A stretch of DNA of 64,000 nt from an uncultured Eubacterium sp. (lineage in GTDB: Bacteria > Bacillota > Clostridia > Lachnospirales > Lachnospiraceae): NCBI GenBank assembly GCA_904420085.1, contig CAJFUA010000065.1, positions 1 to 64,000 of the forward strand, written 5' to 3'. Positions 16,771-25,643 of this stretch are shown piece by piece (the first letter of the stretch is position 1; the number at the start of each line of letters is the position of its first letter). Made by a program: the position numbers and the translations under genes. The notes under the pieces are model-generated. The model saw nothing but the letters and a program-made list of their open reading frames with translations. It did not search any database and was not told where the DNA came from.

Positions 16771-18622
16771 AGCAGACACCTCCTCCAAACGTTGCTGCAC
16801 CGCAGCCGGAACACTGCATCCGACAGTTCGGGGTTACTTTTTCTTCTTTGGCATGATGCCATTCTCTTAATAAAAAACTTTTGGTTACGCCTGTATCAAT
16901 AAAATCCCAAGGAAAAATCTCATCATCTGCCCGTTCTCTTGTAATATAAAAATCCAAATCCACATTTGTCTCTCTCAACGCTTCTTCCCAGATGTTTTTA
17001 TCGTGACATTCGGACCATGAATCGTATATTCCGCCTTTCTCATACACTTTTAAAAGGGTTTTGGATAATTTTCTGTCGCCTCTTGCCAAAAGTCCTTCCA
17101 ATACACTGATATCCGACTCATGCCAGTGATATCTGATGCTTTTTCTGTTCCGCAATGTTTTCAATCTGTCATTGACTCTGTGTGCCTTGTCCAAAAACTG
17201 CTCTGCCGTACACATAGGCGCCCACTGAAAAGGAGTGAACGGTTTTGGCACAAAGAAAGAAGTGCTTGCCGTAATCTGACATTTGCCCTGTCTTTCCTCC
17301 TTTGGAACCGTGTCATAATACAGCTCGGCGATTTCCTCGCACAAATCCATAATTCCGTCTACATCCCCATTGGTTTCTGTCGGCTGTCCTAACATAAAGT
17401 AAAGTTTTACCTTATTCCATCCGCCGGAAAATGCCTGTCTGGAACCATTTAAAATATCTTCTTTCGTTAATCCTTTATTGATAACATTTCTCATGCGCTG
17501 GGTTCCTGCTTCCGGCGCAAAGGTAATGGAACTTTTTTTCACATCCTGCACTTTGCTCATAACATCCAAGGAAAAAGCGTCAATACGAAGAGATGGCAGA
17601 GAAATATTGATATGTTTCTTTTTGCATTCCTCCATCAGAAAATCAATCAGTTCCTGCAATCGGCTGTAGTCACTGGTGCTTAAAGAACTGAGAGAAATTT
17701 CGTCATGCCCGGTACTTTCCAACTGAGCAAGGGCAATTCGTTTTAGTGTTTCTAAACTTTTTTCCCTAAGTGGTTTATAAACAGAGCCTGCCTGACAGAA
17801 TCTGCATTCTCTGATACATCCTCTCTGAATTTCAAGTACGCATCGGTCCTGAACAATTTTTGTAAAAGGAACCAATGGTTTTTCCGGATAACACACATGA
17901 TCAAAATCCAATACAATATCTTTTTTTACCACCTTTGCCGCATTTGGATTATTTGGTTTTATTTCTCTGATGGTACCGTCTTCATGATAAGAAACATCAT
18001 AAAACATAGGTACGTACATACAGGGTATGGCAGCCGCCATTTGAAGAAAATCTCTTCTGGTGCCGCCTTTTGCCTTATTTTCTTTATACAAATCCATCAG
18101 ATGGTAATACTCGGTCTCGCCTTCTCCGATATAAAAGATATCAAAAAAGTCAGCGATAGGCTCTGGATTATAGGCGCAAGGTCCTCCACCGATCACAATG
18201 GGCTCCTCCTCTCCCCGGTCCTTTGCCAGAAACGTGATTTTACTTAAATCCAACACCTGGAGAATGTTTGTGTAACACATCTCATACTGCAGGGTAATTC
18301 CCAGAAAATCAAAATTTCTGACCGGTTCCTGCGATTCCAGAGCAAACAGAGGAATCTCCTTTTCACGCATAATTTTGTCCAAATCAATCCATGGAGAATA
18401 AACTCTCTCACAGTAAATATCCTCTCTTTTGTTTAACAAATCATAAATAATCTGTATCCCCAGATGAGACATGCCAATATCATATACATCCGGAAAACAC
18501 ATGGCAAAACGGATATCAACATCTTTCGGATTTTTTTTCACCATATTCACTTCACCGCCAATATATCTTGCCGGTTTTTCTATTTTCATTAATATTTCAT
18601 CACTTAAAGCCAGTTTTCTCAT
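16754..18622 (-). CDS. TIGR03960 family B12-binding-domain radical SAM protein
   Basis: A radical SAM enzyme of 622 residues. The first part is a B12-binding-like domain (FPDVYDIGMSHLGIQ). The CxxxCxxC cluster motif is visible in GCIRECRFCQAG near residue 275. A C-terminal Cys-rich tail (MQCSGCGAATFGGGVCF) could hold a further metal site. It heads the conserved ribosome-assembly gene run and has its own promoter. The family's substrate is unknown; association with DUF2344, RNase G and ribosomal proteins suggests RNA or ribosome modification, which is inference. Confidence 0.93.
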   Translation of the reverse strand: MRKLALSDEILMKIEKPARYIGGEVNMVKKNPKDVDIRFAMCFPDVYDIGMSHLGIQIIYDLLNKREDIYCERVYSPWIDLDKIMREKEIPLFALESQEPVRNFDFLGITLQYEMCYTNILQVLDLSKITFLAKDRGEEEPIVIGGGPCAYNPEPIADFFDIFYIGEGETEYYHLMDLYKENKAKGGTRRDFLQMAAAIPCMYVPMFYDVSYHEDGTIREIKPNNPNAAKVVKKDIVLDFDHVCYPEKPLVPFTKIVQDRCVLEIQRGCIRECRFCQAGSVYKPLREKSLETLKRIALAQLESTGHDEISLSSLSTSDYSRLQELIDFLMEECKKKHINISLPSLRIDAFSLDVMSKVQDVKKSSITFAPEAGTQRMRNVINKGLTKEDILNGSRQAFSGGWNKVKLYFMLGQPTETNGDVDGIMDLCEEIAELYYDTVPKEERQGKCQITASTSFFVPKPFTPFQWAPMCTAEQFLDKAHRVNDRLKTLRNRKSIRYHWHESDISVLEGLLARGDRKLSKTLLKVYEKGGIYDSWSECHDKNIWEEALRETNVDLDFYITRERADDEIFPWDFIDTGVTKSFLLREWHHAKEEKVTPNCRMQCSGCGAATFGGGVCFENKN

Positions 18623-18706
18623 AGGTTTTCCTTTAAATATAGTTTTCAGAATATATTTGTGGTATACTTAAAATGTTATATAAAATCACAAGACATATAC
18701 TATTTA

Positions 18707-18735
18707 ATAATACTATATTTATACAAATTTTACAA
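18707..18735 (-). promoter_or_regulatory. Promoter of the TIGR03960-DUF2344-rng run
   Basis: Minus-strand TTGTAA (18735..18730), 17-bp spacer, TATTAT (18712..18707). It leaves a leader of about 75 nt before the ATG at 18622. The remaining AT-rich part of this divergent gap probably holds the PHP gene promoter, which I could not place with confidence. Confidence 0.65.
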
Positions 18736-18785
18736 TCAGCTATTTCTGAGAGAAAACGCTGTAAACGAAATATGGAGAGACAGAT

Positions 18786-19457
18786 ATGTTTAAATATGAA
18801 ACCCATTTACATACAAAATCCGGCAGTGCCTGTGCCACTGCTTCAGGAAGAGAACAGGCACTTGCCTATTATCGTGCCGGTTATACCGGAATTATAATTA
18901 CCGATCATTTCTTCAGAGGAAATACCTGCATTCCAAAAAATCTTTCTTGGGAAGAACGTATACAGCATTTTTGCAATGGATATGAGCAGGCAAAAAATAC
19001 GGGAGATGAAATTGGTCTCCAGGTATTTTTCGGCTGGGAAGAAACTTTTGACGGACAGGATTTTTTGATTTACGGATTGGATAAACAGTGGCTTTTAAAC
19101 CATCCCGAAATGGAACACTGGACCATTCGGGAACAATTTGAAGCAGTAGATAATGCCGGAGGACTTGTGGTACACGCCCACCCCTTCCGGGATAGACCGT
19201 ATATTCCAAAAATCAGACTATATCCAAAGCTGGTTCATGCCGTAGAAGTATATAATGCATGTAACTATGAAGAAGAAAATAGGCAGGCATATATATATGC
19301 AAAAAAATATAACCTGCCAATGACTGCCGGGGGTGACAGCCATCATCTTCCTATTGTCTGCTCAGGAATTGAAACAGACACAAAATTTCAGAATATTCAT
19401 GATTATATCACTGCTATAAAAAGCGGTCAGGAAAAGCGTTTACTTTATCTGCCTTAA
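18786..19457 (+). CDS. PHP-domain metal-dependent phosphoesterase
   Basis: A cytoplasmic phosphoesterase of 223 residues from the PHP superfamily. Metal-binding motifs are visible in order: HLHT near the N-terminus, TDHF after the first strand, the Glu in GWEETF, HAHPFRD in the middle and GGDSHH near the end. It is divergent from TIGR03960, has a GGAGAG ribosome site and stands alone with a terminator behind. Family members include histidinol-phosphatase-like enzymes, and the his operon lies nearby on the opposite strand and lacks a recognised hisK/hisJ-type phosphatase. The substrate remains open. Confidence 0.9.
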   Translation: MFKYETHLHTKSGSACATASGREQALAYYRAGYTGIIITDHFFRGNTCIPKNLSWEERIQHFCNGYEQAKNTGDEIGLQVFFGWEETFDGQDFLIYGLDKQWLLNHPEMEHWTIREQFEAVDNAGGLVVHAHPFRDRPYIPKIRLYPKLVHAVEVYNACNYEEENRQAYIYAKKYNLPMTAGGDSHHLPIVCSGIETDTKFQNIHDYITAIKSGQEKRLLYLP

Positions 19458-19464
19458 CGGTATA

Positions 19465-19514
19465 AATGAGACAGAAGAAGATTTCACGGATTGGGAAATC
19501 TTCTCCTGTCTCAT
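19465..19514. terminator. Bidirectional terminator between PHP gene and flavodoxin remnant
   Basis: AATGAGACAG and CTGTCTCATT pair, extended by AAGAAGATTTC with AAATCTTCT, giving a stem of about 20 bp. It lies 7 bases after the PHP stop and 35 bases after the end of the minus-strand flavodoxin remnant. Confidence 0.85.
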
Positions 19515-19548
19515 TCTCTTCTGAAATTCTAAAATATTTCGAGTTTTC

Positions 19549-19902
19549 CTATTTCATTTTCTTTTTCGCCCATTTTGCTATGCTCTTATAGGATCTGCCT
19601 GTCAAATCTCTTCCTTTCACTACCTTTGGTTCTTTATTCCACCAGATTGGATATCCCAAAAATATAACGTCATATTTTCGGATATTTTTTATCCTGCCTT
19701 TTATTTTCGGTCTTACACTATCATTTCGCTGTTCCACATTGGCGCGGCAATTGTCATTGCTATAATCCAAATCTGCGGATGTATACCGGTCGGCCGCCTT
19801 AATCTGATAGATTTTTCCACCAGTTGCTTTCTTAATTTTCTTTGCTACTCCTTTTGTAGTTCCTGTTCCTGAAAAATATACAACAAGCACTTTTTCATCC
19901 AC
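19549..19902 (-). pseudogene. Flavodoxin with internal deletion, probably decayed
   Basis: The frame encodes a flavodoxin of the long-known bacterial type: VLVVYFSGTGTTKGVA is the FMN phosphate loop and FLGYPIWWNKEP the middle strand. Right after PKVV (about 19612-19621) the sequence jumps to KGRDLTGRSYKSIAKWAKK, which is the C-terminal helix of the family. The 40-60 residues that hold the second FMN loop (the TSGG-type segment) are missing, without loss of frame. The ORF track begins inside hisIE; no Shine-Dalgarno exists there. A GTG at 19902, directly after the his terminator T-run, is the only plausible start. I regard it as non-functional for FMN binding. Confidence 0.75.
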
Positions 19903-19936
19903 AAAAAAAAGAAATGCCATAAAAAACAGCATTTCT
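19903..19936 (-). terminator. his operon terminator
   Basis: On the minus strand AGAAATGC and GCATTTCT form the stem around an AT-rich loop, followed by an uninterrupted T-run. It starts 22 bases after the hisIE stop, and the flavodoxin remnant begins where the T-run ends. Confidence 0.88.
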
Positions 19937-19958
19937 TTTCTAAAACAATATATTTTTA

Positions 19959-21185
19959 CTATCTTCTGGATAGTTCTTTTGTGATGTCTTTCCAACTTAC
20001 ACCTTTTTCGGCCATCAACACCATCACATGATAGAGAAAATCAGATATTTCATACTTAATTTCCTGCGGGTCCGGATTTTTTGCGGCAATTACGATTTCT
20101 GTGGCTTCCTCTCCTACCTTTTTCAAAATTTTATCAATGCCTTTATCAAACAGATAATTGGTATAAGAACCCTCTTTAGGATGTTCTTTTCTGTCCAAAA
20201 TCACGTCATATACATCTTCAAACACATTCATAGGATTGGTATTGTCATATTCTTTTTTCACCAATTCCTTAAAGAAACAAGTGTCTGCGCCTGTATGGCA
20301 GGGAACTCCGACCTGACGTACTTTTGCCAGCATGGTGTCAGAATCACAATCCATATACAGTTCTTTCACATACTGATAATGACCGGAAGTTTCACCTTTC
20401 ACCCACAGCGTTTCCCTGCTTCTGCTGTAATAGGTCATTTTTCCTGTTTGAATTGTCTTGTGAAATGCTTCTTCATTCATATATGCAAGCATTAAAACTT
20501 TATCTGTCTTATAATCCTGAACAATGACAGGAATCATACCGTCACTGTTTGTCTTAAAATCTGAAAACTGCATGGCGCTTTCAAAGATATTGACGGTAAC
20601 GCCTTCATTTTTTAATGTTGCCTTATATTTCATAAAATCAAAAGATGCGTCAAACTTTTCCAACGATGCGCCATAAGCATTAGAAGTTTTAAAAAAATCA
20701 ACACTTTCATCTTTGCCCACATATAAGACATTCAAGTCTGTATTTTTCATATTTTCCGAAACCACCAGAGAGATTTTTTCTTTTATGGCAGGGTTTATTT
20801 TTTCATTGGTATATAAAGCAATTTTTTCTCTTCCAAATCTGGCAGACACCTCATCTAACAAATCAAGATTTGTTCCGGCACACAGTATGGCTTTTTTTGC
20901 TCCGGTATAAAGATATTTTTTTACATCTTCCAGACGTTTAACGTTTCCGCCCACAATCATGGGAATATCCACTGCATCTGCAATTTCAATCATGGTCCTG
21001 ATATTTGCTTCATGTTCACTGTCATTAGAAGACATATCAAAAATCAGCAGTTCATCTGCGCCGTTGTTATCAAAGTCAATTGCCATGGAAATCGGATTTC
21101 CATCTCCCATAATTTCTTTTGTATCCTTATCCACTGCCTTCCCCTGATACAGGTAAAGTGCCGGAATTAAGTTCAAATACTTCAT
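19959..21185 (-). CDS. hisIE: HisIE with an N-terminal degenerate HisF-like barrel
   Basis: A 408-residue protein for steps two and three of histidine synthesis. Residues 1-200 resemble HisF/HisA (IPALYLYQGK, ADELLIFDM, IPMIVGGNV), but both catalytic Asp positions of HisF are Tyr (Tyr11 and Tyr125), and the second half-barrel is poorly conserved. Residues 205-310 are HisI (phosphoribosyl-AMP cyclohydrolase), with metal ligands in DCDSDT (Asp279, Asp281, Asp283) and Cys280, Cys296, Cys303. Residues 320-408 are HisE (phosphoribosyl-ATP pyrophosphohydrolase; KKVGEEATEIVIAAK). Its start overlaps the hisB stop by one base. The barrel is probably structural or regulatory, which is inference. Confidence 0.93.
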   Translation of the reverse strand: MKYLNLIPALYLYQGKAVDKDTKEIMGDGNPISMAIDFDNNGADELLIFDMSSNDSEHEANIRTMIEIADAVDIPMIVGGNVKRLEDVKKYLYTGAKKAILCAGTNLDLLDEVSARFGREKIALYTNEKINPAIKEKISLVVSENMKNTDLNVLYVGKDESVDFFKTSNAYGASLEKFDASFDFMKYKATLKNEGVTVNIFESAMQFSDFKTNSDGMIPVIVQDYKTDKVLMLAYMNEEAFHKTIQTGKMTYYSRSRETLWVKGETSGHYQYVKELYMDCDSDTMLAKVRQVGVPCHTGADTCFFKELVKKEYDNTNPMNVFEDVYDVILDRKEHPKEGSYTNYLFDKGIDKILKKVGEEATEIVIAAKNPDPQEIKYEISDFLYHVMVLMAEKGVSWKDITKELSRR

Positions 21186-21772
21186 TATAATGTTCCTTTC
21201 GTTGAGAGTACATCCGTAATTCTTTCATCAATCATCGTTGCCTGATCCAAAGCCTTGGCAAATGCTTTGAAAATTCCTTCTATCATATGATGGTTGTTTC
21301 CGGATTCCAGCATTTTTATATGTAAATTCAGACCGGTTGCATAAGTAACGGCATGAAAAAATTCTTTGACCATCTCTGTGTCAAAATATCCCACCCTGTC
21401 TGTGGTAAAATCTGCGCTAAAAACCAGATAAGGTCTTCCTGACAAATCTAAGGCACACAGTACCAGAGATTCATCCATCGGCAGAATTACATGTCCATAT
21501 CGCCGGATGGATTTTTTGTCTCCCAGCGCTTTTCTCAATGCCACACCCAGAGCAATTCCCGTATCTTCTATTGTATGGTGACAGTCCACATACAGATCTC
21601 CGGTAACTTTCACCGTCAGGTCAAATAACCCATGTTTGGCAAAACTAATCAGCATATGATCAAAAAAACCGATGCCTGTATTTACTTCTGCTTTTCCAGT
21701 TCCGTCTAACTCTACGGAAAACTGTATCTGGGTCTCGCTTGTACTTCTTGTGCATTCCCCAATTCTGCTCAT
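21185..21772 (-). CDS. hisB: Imidazoleglycerol-phosphate dehydratase
   Basis: The monofunctional HisB that dehydrates imidazoleglycerol phosphate. Manganese-binding motifs GFFDHMLISFAKHG, DCHHTIEDTGIALG and NNHHMIEGIFKAF are all present. The ORF track begins eight codons earlier with a TTG; the ATG at 21772 has GAGAGG five bases upstream and gives the family's MSRIGECTRST start, so it is preferred. It lies between hisD and hisIE with gaps of a few bases. Confidence 0.97.
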   Translation of the reverse strand: MSRIGECTRSTSETQIQFSVELDGTGKAEVNTGIGFFDHMLISFAKHGLFDLTVKVTGDLYVDCHHTIEDTGIALGVALRKALGDKKSIRRYGHVILPMDESLVLCALDLSGRPYLVFSADFTTDRVGYFDTEMVKEFFHAVTYATGLNLHIKMLESGNNHHMIEGIFKAFAKALDQATMIDERITDVLSTKGTL

Positions 21773-21798
21773 AACAACCTCTCTTTCAACCAACAAAC

Positions 21799-23094
21799 TT
21801 ATTTCTCAAATCTTACTTTAATGGAATTTGCGTGTGCTGTCAAACCTTCTGCATTGGCAAATTTCCGAATATCTTCCTGCATTGGCTCCAAAGCCTCTTT
21901 GGAAAAAGAAATAATGCTTGATTTTTTGATAAAATCATCTACGCTCAATGGTGAGAAAAACTTTGCCGTACCATTGGTTGGCAGAACGTGGTTTGGCCCT
22001 GCAAAATAGTCACCCAACGGCTCTGAACTGTATTCTCCAAGGAAAATGGCGCCTGCATTTTTTATTTTTGTCATTGTATCAAAAGGATTTTTTGTTAAAA
22101 TTTCCAAATGTTCCGATGCGATTTCATTGGCTGTATCAATCACATCCTCCATGGAATCCGCCACTAAAATATATCCGTAATTGTCCAATGATTTCTGCAT
22201 AATCTCCGTGCGGCTCAATTCCTCTACAAACTGATCTACCTGAGCAGAAACATCCTCCGCCAGTTTTCTGCTGGTAGTTACCAGTATGGCAGATGCCAGC
22301 TCATCATGTTCTGCCTGAGATAACAAATCAGCGGCAACATATTTCGGATTGGCGCTTTCGTCTGCAATAACCAGTATCTCACTTGGTCCGGCAATAGAGT
22401 CAATACTTACATAGCCAAAAACTGCTTTCTTTGCCAGTGCCACATAAATATTTCCCGGACCTACAATCTTATCCACTTTCTGAATGCTTTCCGTACCATA
22501 AGCCATGGCTCCTACTGCCTGAGCACCACCCACTTTATAAATTTTATCCACGCCTGCTTCCTTTGCGGCAACCAGCGTATTTGGATTAACTTTTCCGTCT
22601 TTTCCCGGCGGGGTAACCATAATAATTTCATCTACTCCTGCTACTTTTGCAGGAATTACATTCATCAAAACGGATGAAGGATAGGCGGCCTTTCCTCCCG
22701 GTACATAGACACCCACTCTCGATAAGGCAGTCACTTTCTGTCCCAGTATGGAGCCGTCTTCTTTTGCGTCAAACCAACTGTACTGCTTTTGTTTTTCGTG
22801 ATATTCTTTAATATTTTTCAGTGATTTTCTGATAATCGTTACTAATTCTTTATTTTCTAAAGAGTCATATGCCTCTTGGATTTCTTCCTCCGTGACTAAA
22901 ATATTGGAAGCATTGATATCGGCTTTGTCAAACTCTTTCGTATATGCAAACAATGCCTCGTCTCCCTTTTTCTTTACATCAGCAAGAATCCGATTTACAC
23001 TGTCAGCAAAGGCGTCATAGTGATTTGGGCTTCTTTTTAACAGATCCTCCAACAGATTCTTTTTTGAATTTTCGTTTAATTCTATAATTCTCAT
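21799..23094 (-). CDS. hisD: Histidinol dehydrogenase
   Basis: Zinc enzyme of 431 residues that oxidises histidinol to histidine with two NAD. Recognised by VYVPGGKAAYPSSVLMN, the long central VGPGNIYVALAK and AGPSEILVIAD segments, and the C-terminal AGPNHVLPTNG. Length is normal. It is the third gene of the his operon, after hisG. Confidence 0.97.
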   Translation of the reverse strand: MRIIELNENSKKNLLEDLLKRSPNHYDAFADSVNRILADVKKKGDEALFAYTKEFDKADINASNILVTEEEIQEAYDSLENKELVTIIRKSLKNIKEYHEKQKQYSWFDAKEDGSILGQKVTALSRVGVYVPGGKAAYPSSVLMNVIPAKVAGVDEIIMVTPPGKDGKVNPNTLVAAKEAGVDKIYKVGGAQAVGAMAYGTESIQKVDKIVGPGNIYVALAKKAVFGYVSIDSIAGPSEILVIADESANPKYVAADLLSQAEHDELASAILVTTSRKLAEDVSAQVDQFVEELSRTEIMQKSLDNYGYILVADSMEDVIDTANEIASEHLEILTKNPFDTMTKIKNAGAIFLGEYSSEPLGDYFAGPNHVLPTNGTAKFFSPLSVDDFIKKSSIISFSKEALEPMQEDIRKFANAEGLTAHANSIKVRFEK

Positions 23095-23151
23095 GCTCTT
23101 CTCCTAACATTTCATTCAAAACATTCGCACTTTATTTCTGATCTTGTTCTT

Positions 23152-23793
23152 TTAATTACTGATTTGTTCTTTTAAATCCGAAATAATCTTTCGGATTCTC
23201 TCATCTTCCATTTTCATGCTGACCTGATTGACAACCATTCTGGCTGATAATGGACAGATTTCTTCCAAAACCCCCAGCCCGTTTTCTTTTAAAGTAGTTC
23301 CTGTCTCTACAATATCTACGATTACTTCTGACAACCCCACAATCGGTGCCAACTCCACGGAACCGTTCAGTTTGATAATTTCCACGGTCTGATGCTTTTT
23401 GTTGTAAAAATAATCTTTGGCAATCTTCGGATATTTGGATGCTACCCGGATCATAGTATGGTTCTGCAAAAGTTCTCTGGCGGATTCCGGTCCGCAAACA
23501 CACATTTTGCATTTTCCAAATCCCAAGTCCATCACTTCGTATAATTTTCTGTCTTCCTCTAAAATTGTGTCTTTTCCCACGATTCCTATATCTGCCGCTC
23601 CATATTCCACATAAGTAGGAACGTCACTTGCTTTTGCGAGAAAAAATTTTAATTTCAATTCCTCATTGACAAAAATTAATTTTCTTGTTTTATCGTCTTT
23701 CATCTCCTGACACTCAATGCCGATTTCCTCAAACATTTTCATGGCTGTTTTTGCCAGCCTTCCCTTTGCAAGGGCAAATGTTAAATATCTCAT
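23152..23793 (-). CDS. hisG: ATP phosphoribosyltransferase catalytic subunit, short form
   Basis: The first enzyme of histidine synthesis, joining ATP and PRPP. At 213 residues it is the short form, which lacks the C-terminal regulatory domain and needs HisZ. Family motifs are [10 protein letters not shown] at the N-terminus and [21 protein letters not shown] as the PRPP-binding region. Its partner hisZ lies 8 bp upstream. Confidence 0.97.
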   Translation of the reverse strand: MRYLTFALAKGRLAKTAMKMFEEIGIECQEMKDDKTRKLIFVNEELKLKFFLAKASDVPTYVEYGAADIGIVGKDTILEEDRKLYEVMDLGFGKCKMCVCGPESARELLQNHTMIRVASKYPKIAKDYFYNKKHQTVEIIKLNGSVELAPIVGLSEVIVDIVETGTTLKENGLGVLEEICPLSARMVVNQVSMKMEDERIRKIISDLKEQISN

Positions 23794-23801
23794 AATCTCT
23801 C

Positions 23802-25001
23802 CTATAATGCCACTGCACCGTCTTTTGAAACATAAGTCACCTTAGATGCACCGTCCTCTGTTTTAAATTTCTTATATTCACTGATATCAATTTCTTTTTT
23901 CTTTGGAATTAATTCTGTTTTCATCCCCTCATTCCTCAAATCAGAAGCCAGGGAAAATGCATATTTCCGATATTTCGGTTCATACACAATCACCTCATAA
24001 TCATAATCGGTCTCTGTCATATTTCCACTATGGGCTATCATAATCTGATCCATATAGACAGCAAAGCCGATGGCTGCGGCATTCTTTCCAAACTGGGACA
24101 ACAGTTTGTCATACCGTCCTCCGGCGGCAATCTGTTCTCCGGTACCATAAGTAAAGCCCTTAAAAATAATCCCTGTATAATAACCATATTTACTAAGCGA
24201 CGCCAAATCAAAACTGATATATTTGCTGACACCGTAATCCTGCAATATGGAATACAGTTTTTCCAACCGTCGAATCGCTTTCAGTGCTTTTTTATTGTCG
24301 GTAAGGGTTCTTGCCGTACTTAAAACCTCCACGGAGCCAAACAGTTCCGGAAGTTTCTGCATGGCATTTTTCACTTTTCCCGTAACATGATTTTGATTTA
24401 AAATTTCTTCCACTGCAAAGTCATTTTTATTGAGAATCATCTCCCGCAGTTTTACTTCTTCCTCCTCGTCCAGACCGCTCTCGTCCATCAGACCGTTATA
24501 AAAATCCACATGACCGATTTCCACAAGAAATTCTTCTAAACCGGCAGCTTTCAGTGATTCTACGACCAGCGCAATGATTTCCGCATCTGCTTCTACGGAA
24601 TTATCATTAATTAACTCACAGCCCAACTGTGTCGTCTCCTTTAACTTTCCCTGTAACTCCGAGGTATTTACATATGTATTTGCATTGTAACAGAATTTAA
24701 TGGGAATATTTGTATCCATATAATATTTTGCTGCCAGTCTGGCTATGGACGGCGTCATATCCGGCCTTAAAACCAGCGTGTTTCCCTCTCTGTCAAAAAA
24801 TTTGTATAAATTTTTTGAAGCTACGGACCCACGCTCTTTCGAAAAAATATCAAAAAACTCAAACGTGGGCGTCTGAATATTATGGTATCCGTATAAATTA
24901 AACACTTTGTTGATATTATTTTCAATGGTTAATTTTACGGCGCATTCTTTTCCGTAAACATCCCTTACACCGACCGGTGTATGCAATAAAACTTTGCTCA
25001 T
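23802..25001 (-). CDS. hisZ: ATP phosphoribosyltransferase regulatory subunit HisZ
   Basis: A histidyl-tRNA-synthetase paralogue of 399 residues that activates short HisG and gives histidine feedback. It keeps class II synthetase-like features ([37 protein letters not shown]) but ends with a shortened tail and no anticodon-binding domain, which argues against HisS. It is the first gene of the operon, with its own promoter 58 bases upstream and a short inverted repeat before the ribosome site. Confidence 0.94.
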   Translation of the reverse strand: MSKVLLHTPVGVRDVYGKECAVKLTIENNINKVFNLYGYHNIQTPTFEFFDIFSKERGSVASKNLYKFFDREGNTLVLRPDMTPSIARLAAKYYMDTNIPIKFCYNANTYVNTSELQGKLKETTQLGCELINDNSVEADAEIIALVVESLKAAGLEEFLVEIGHVDFYNGLMDESGLDEEEEVKLREMILNKNDFAVEEILNQNHVTGKVKNAMQKLPELFGSVEVLSTARTLTDNKKALKAIRRLEKLYSILQDYGVSKYISFDLASLSKYGYYTGIIFKGFTYGTGEQIAAGGRYDKLLSQFGKNAAAIGFAVYMDQIMIAHSGNMTETDYDYEVIVYEPKYRKYAFSLASDLRNEGMKTELIPKKKEIDISEYKKFKTEDGASKVTYVSKDGAVAL

Positions 25002-25014
25002 GTTTCAATCCTTT

Positions 25015-25034
25015 CACTTTATCGCTTTAAAGTG
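25015..25034. repeat. Inverted repeat in the his leader
   Basis: CACTTTA-TCGCTT-TAAAGTG is a perfect seven-base inverted repeat between the his promoter and the hisZ ribosome site. It could be a repressor operator just downstream of the start point or a small RNA hairpin. No T-box or His-codon leader peptide fits in the 50-nt leader. Confidence 0.5.
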
Positions 25035-25058
25035 TTGCTTTGGTAACAAACTAAAACT

Positions 25059-25087
25059 ATGTTACACTAATTCCGTTTTGTTGTCAA
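25059..25087 (-). promoter_or_regulatory. hisZGDB-IE promoter
   Basis: Minus-strand TTGACA (25087..25082), 17-bp spacer, TAACAT (25064..25059). GTAAC/GTTAC half sites surround the -10 and may also be regulatory. Confidence 0.75.
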
Positions 25088-25098
25088 GCATACTTCCT

Positions 25099-25641
25099 TT
25101 ACTCACTTAGATTTCTCTTATCTAAATCCCGCTGTATTCCCTCTAAATAGTGAACCAAAGCTCCCGGTGCTTTTCCTAACCGGTAATCTTTATCAATTTC
25201 CTGATACTGAAAACTTTTCCTACCTCCCGTGATACTTCTGTCATAAAAAGATTTAATGTGAGAAAAGGGAATATAATATATTTCATTTTTGTGAGAATAA
25301 AAAAGGATAATAAAAGAAATCCCGCCCTGTTTTTCGAAATCTTCCATAAACTTTACCTGATGCTCATGAATGTTCATCATAGGAAAGGTATCTGTTGCGC
25401 ACTCTTTGGCATCAAAACAGACCGGAATTCCCTGTACGGAACCGATATAGTCCACCGTACTCTGTTTTTCAAAATAGGCCAGCGTAATATGTCTTGTTGC
25501 CTGGTCTATTTTTACCGGAGTAATGGGCGTAGGTATTTTCTGAATCAGTGCCAGTCCCTTTTCTCTGTAATTTTCATTTGTCATATTAATCATATCTTCC
25601 AAGGTAGAGCCCCGAAGACCTCTGGATGACCATGTTCCCAT
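25099..25641 (-). CDS. recU: Holliday junction resolvase RecU
   Basis: A Firmicutes junction resolvase of about 180 residues, cutting recombination intermediates made by RuvAB. Motifs include the N-terminal GLRGSTLEDMIN with the following NENYREKG, KIPTPITPVK, and the catalytic-core CFDAKECAT, where Asp and Glu-x-Lys form the nuclease site. Two starts are possible: a GTG at 25647 that overlaps the upstream stop as GTGA, or the ATG at 25641 with AAGGGA nine bases before it; I choose the ATG. Unlike Bacillus, it does not lie beside a PBP1 gene but follows two pseudouridine synthase genes. Confidence 0.9.
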   Translation of the reverse strand: MGTWSSRGLRGSTLEDMINMTNENYREKGLALIQKIPTPITPVKIDQATRHITLAYFEKQSTVDYIGSVQGIPVCFDAKECATDTFPMMNIHEHQVKFMEDFEKQGGISFIILFYSHKNEIYYIPFSHIKSFYDRSITGGRKSFQYQEIDKDYRLGKAPGALVHYLEGIQRDLDKRNLSE

Positions 25642-25643
25642 CT

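Noticed and set aside
25002-25060. T-box or His leader peptide before hisZ.
   Set aside because: The leader is only about 50 nt long, has no His codon run and no T-box motif.
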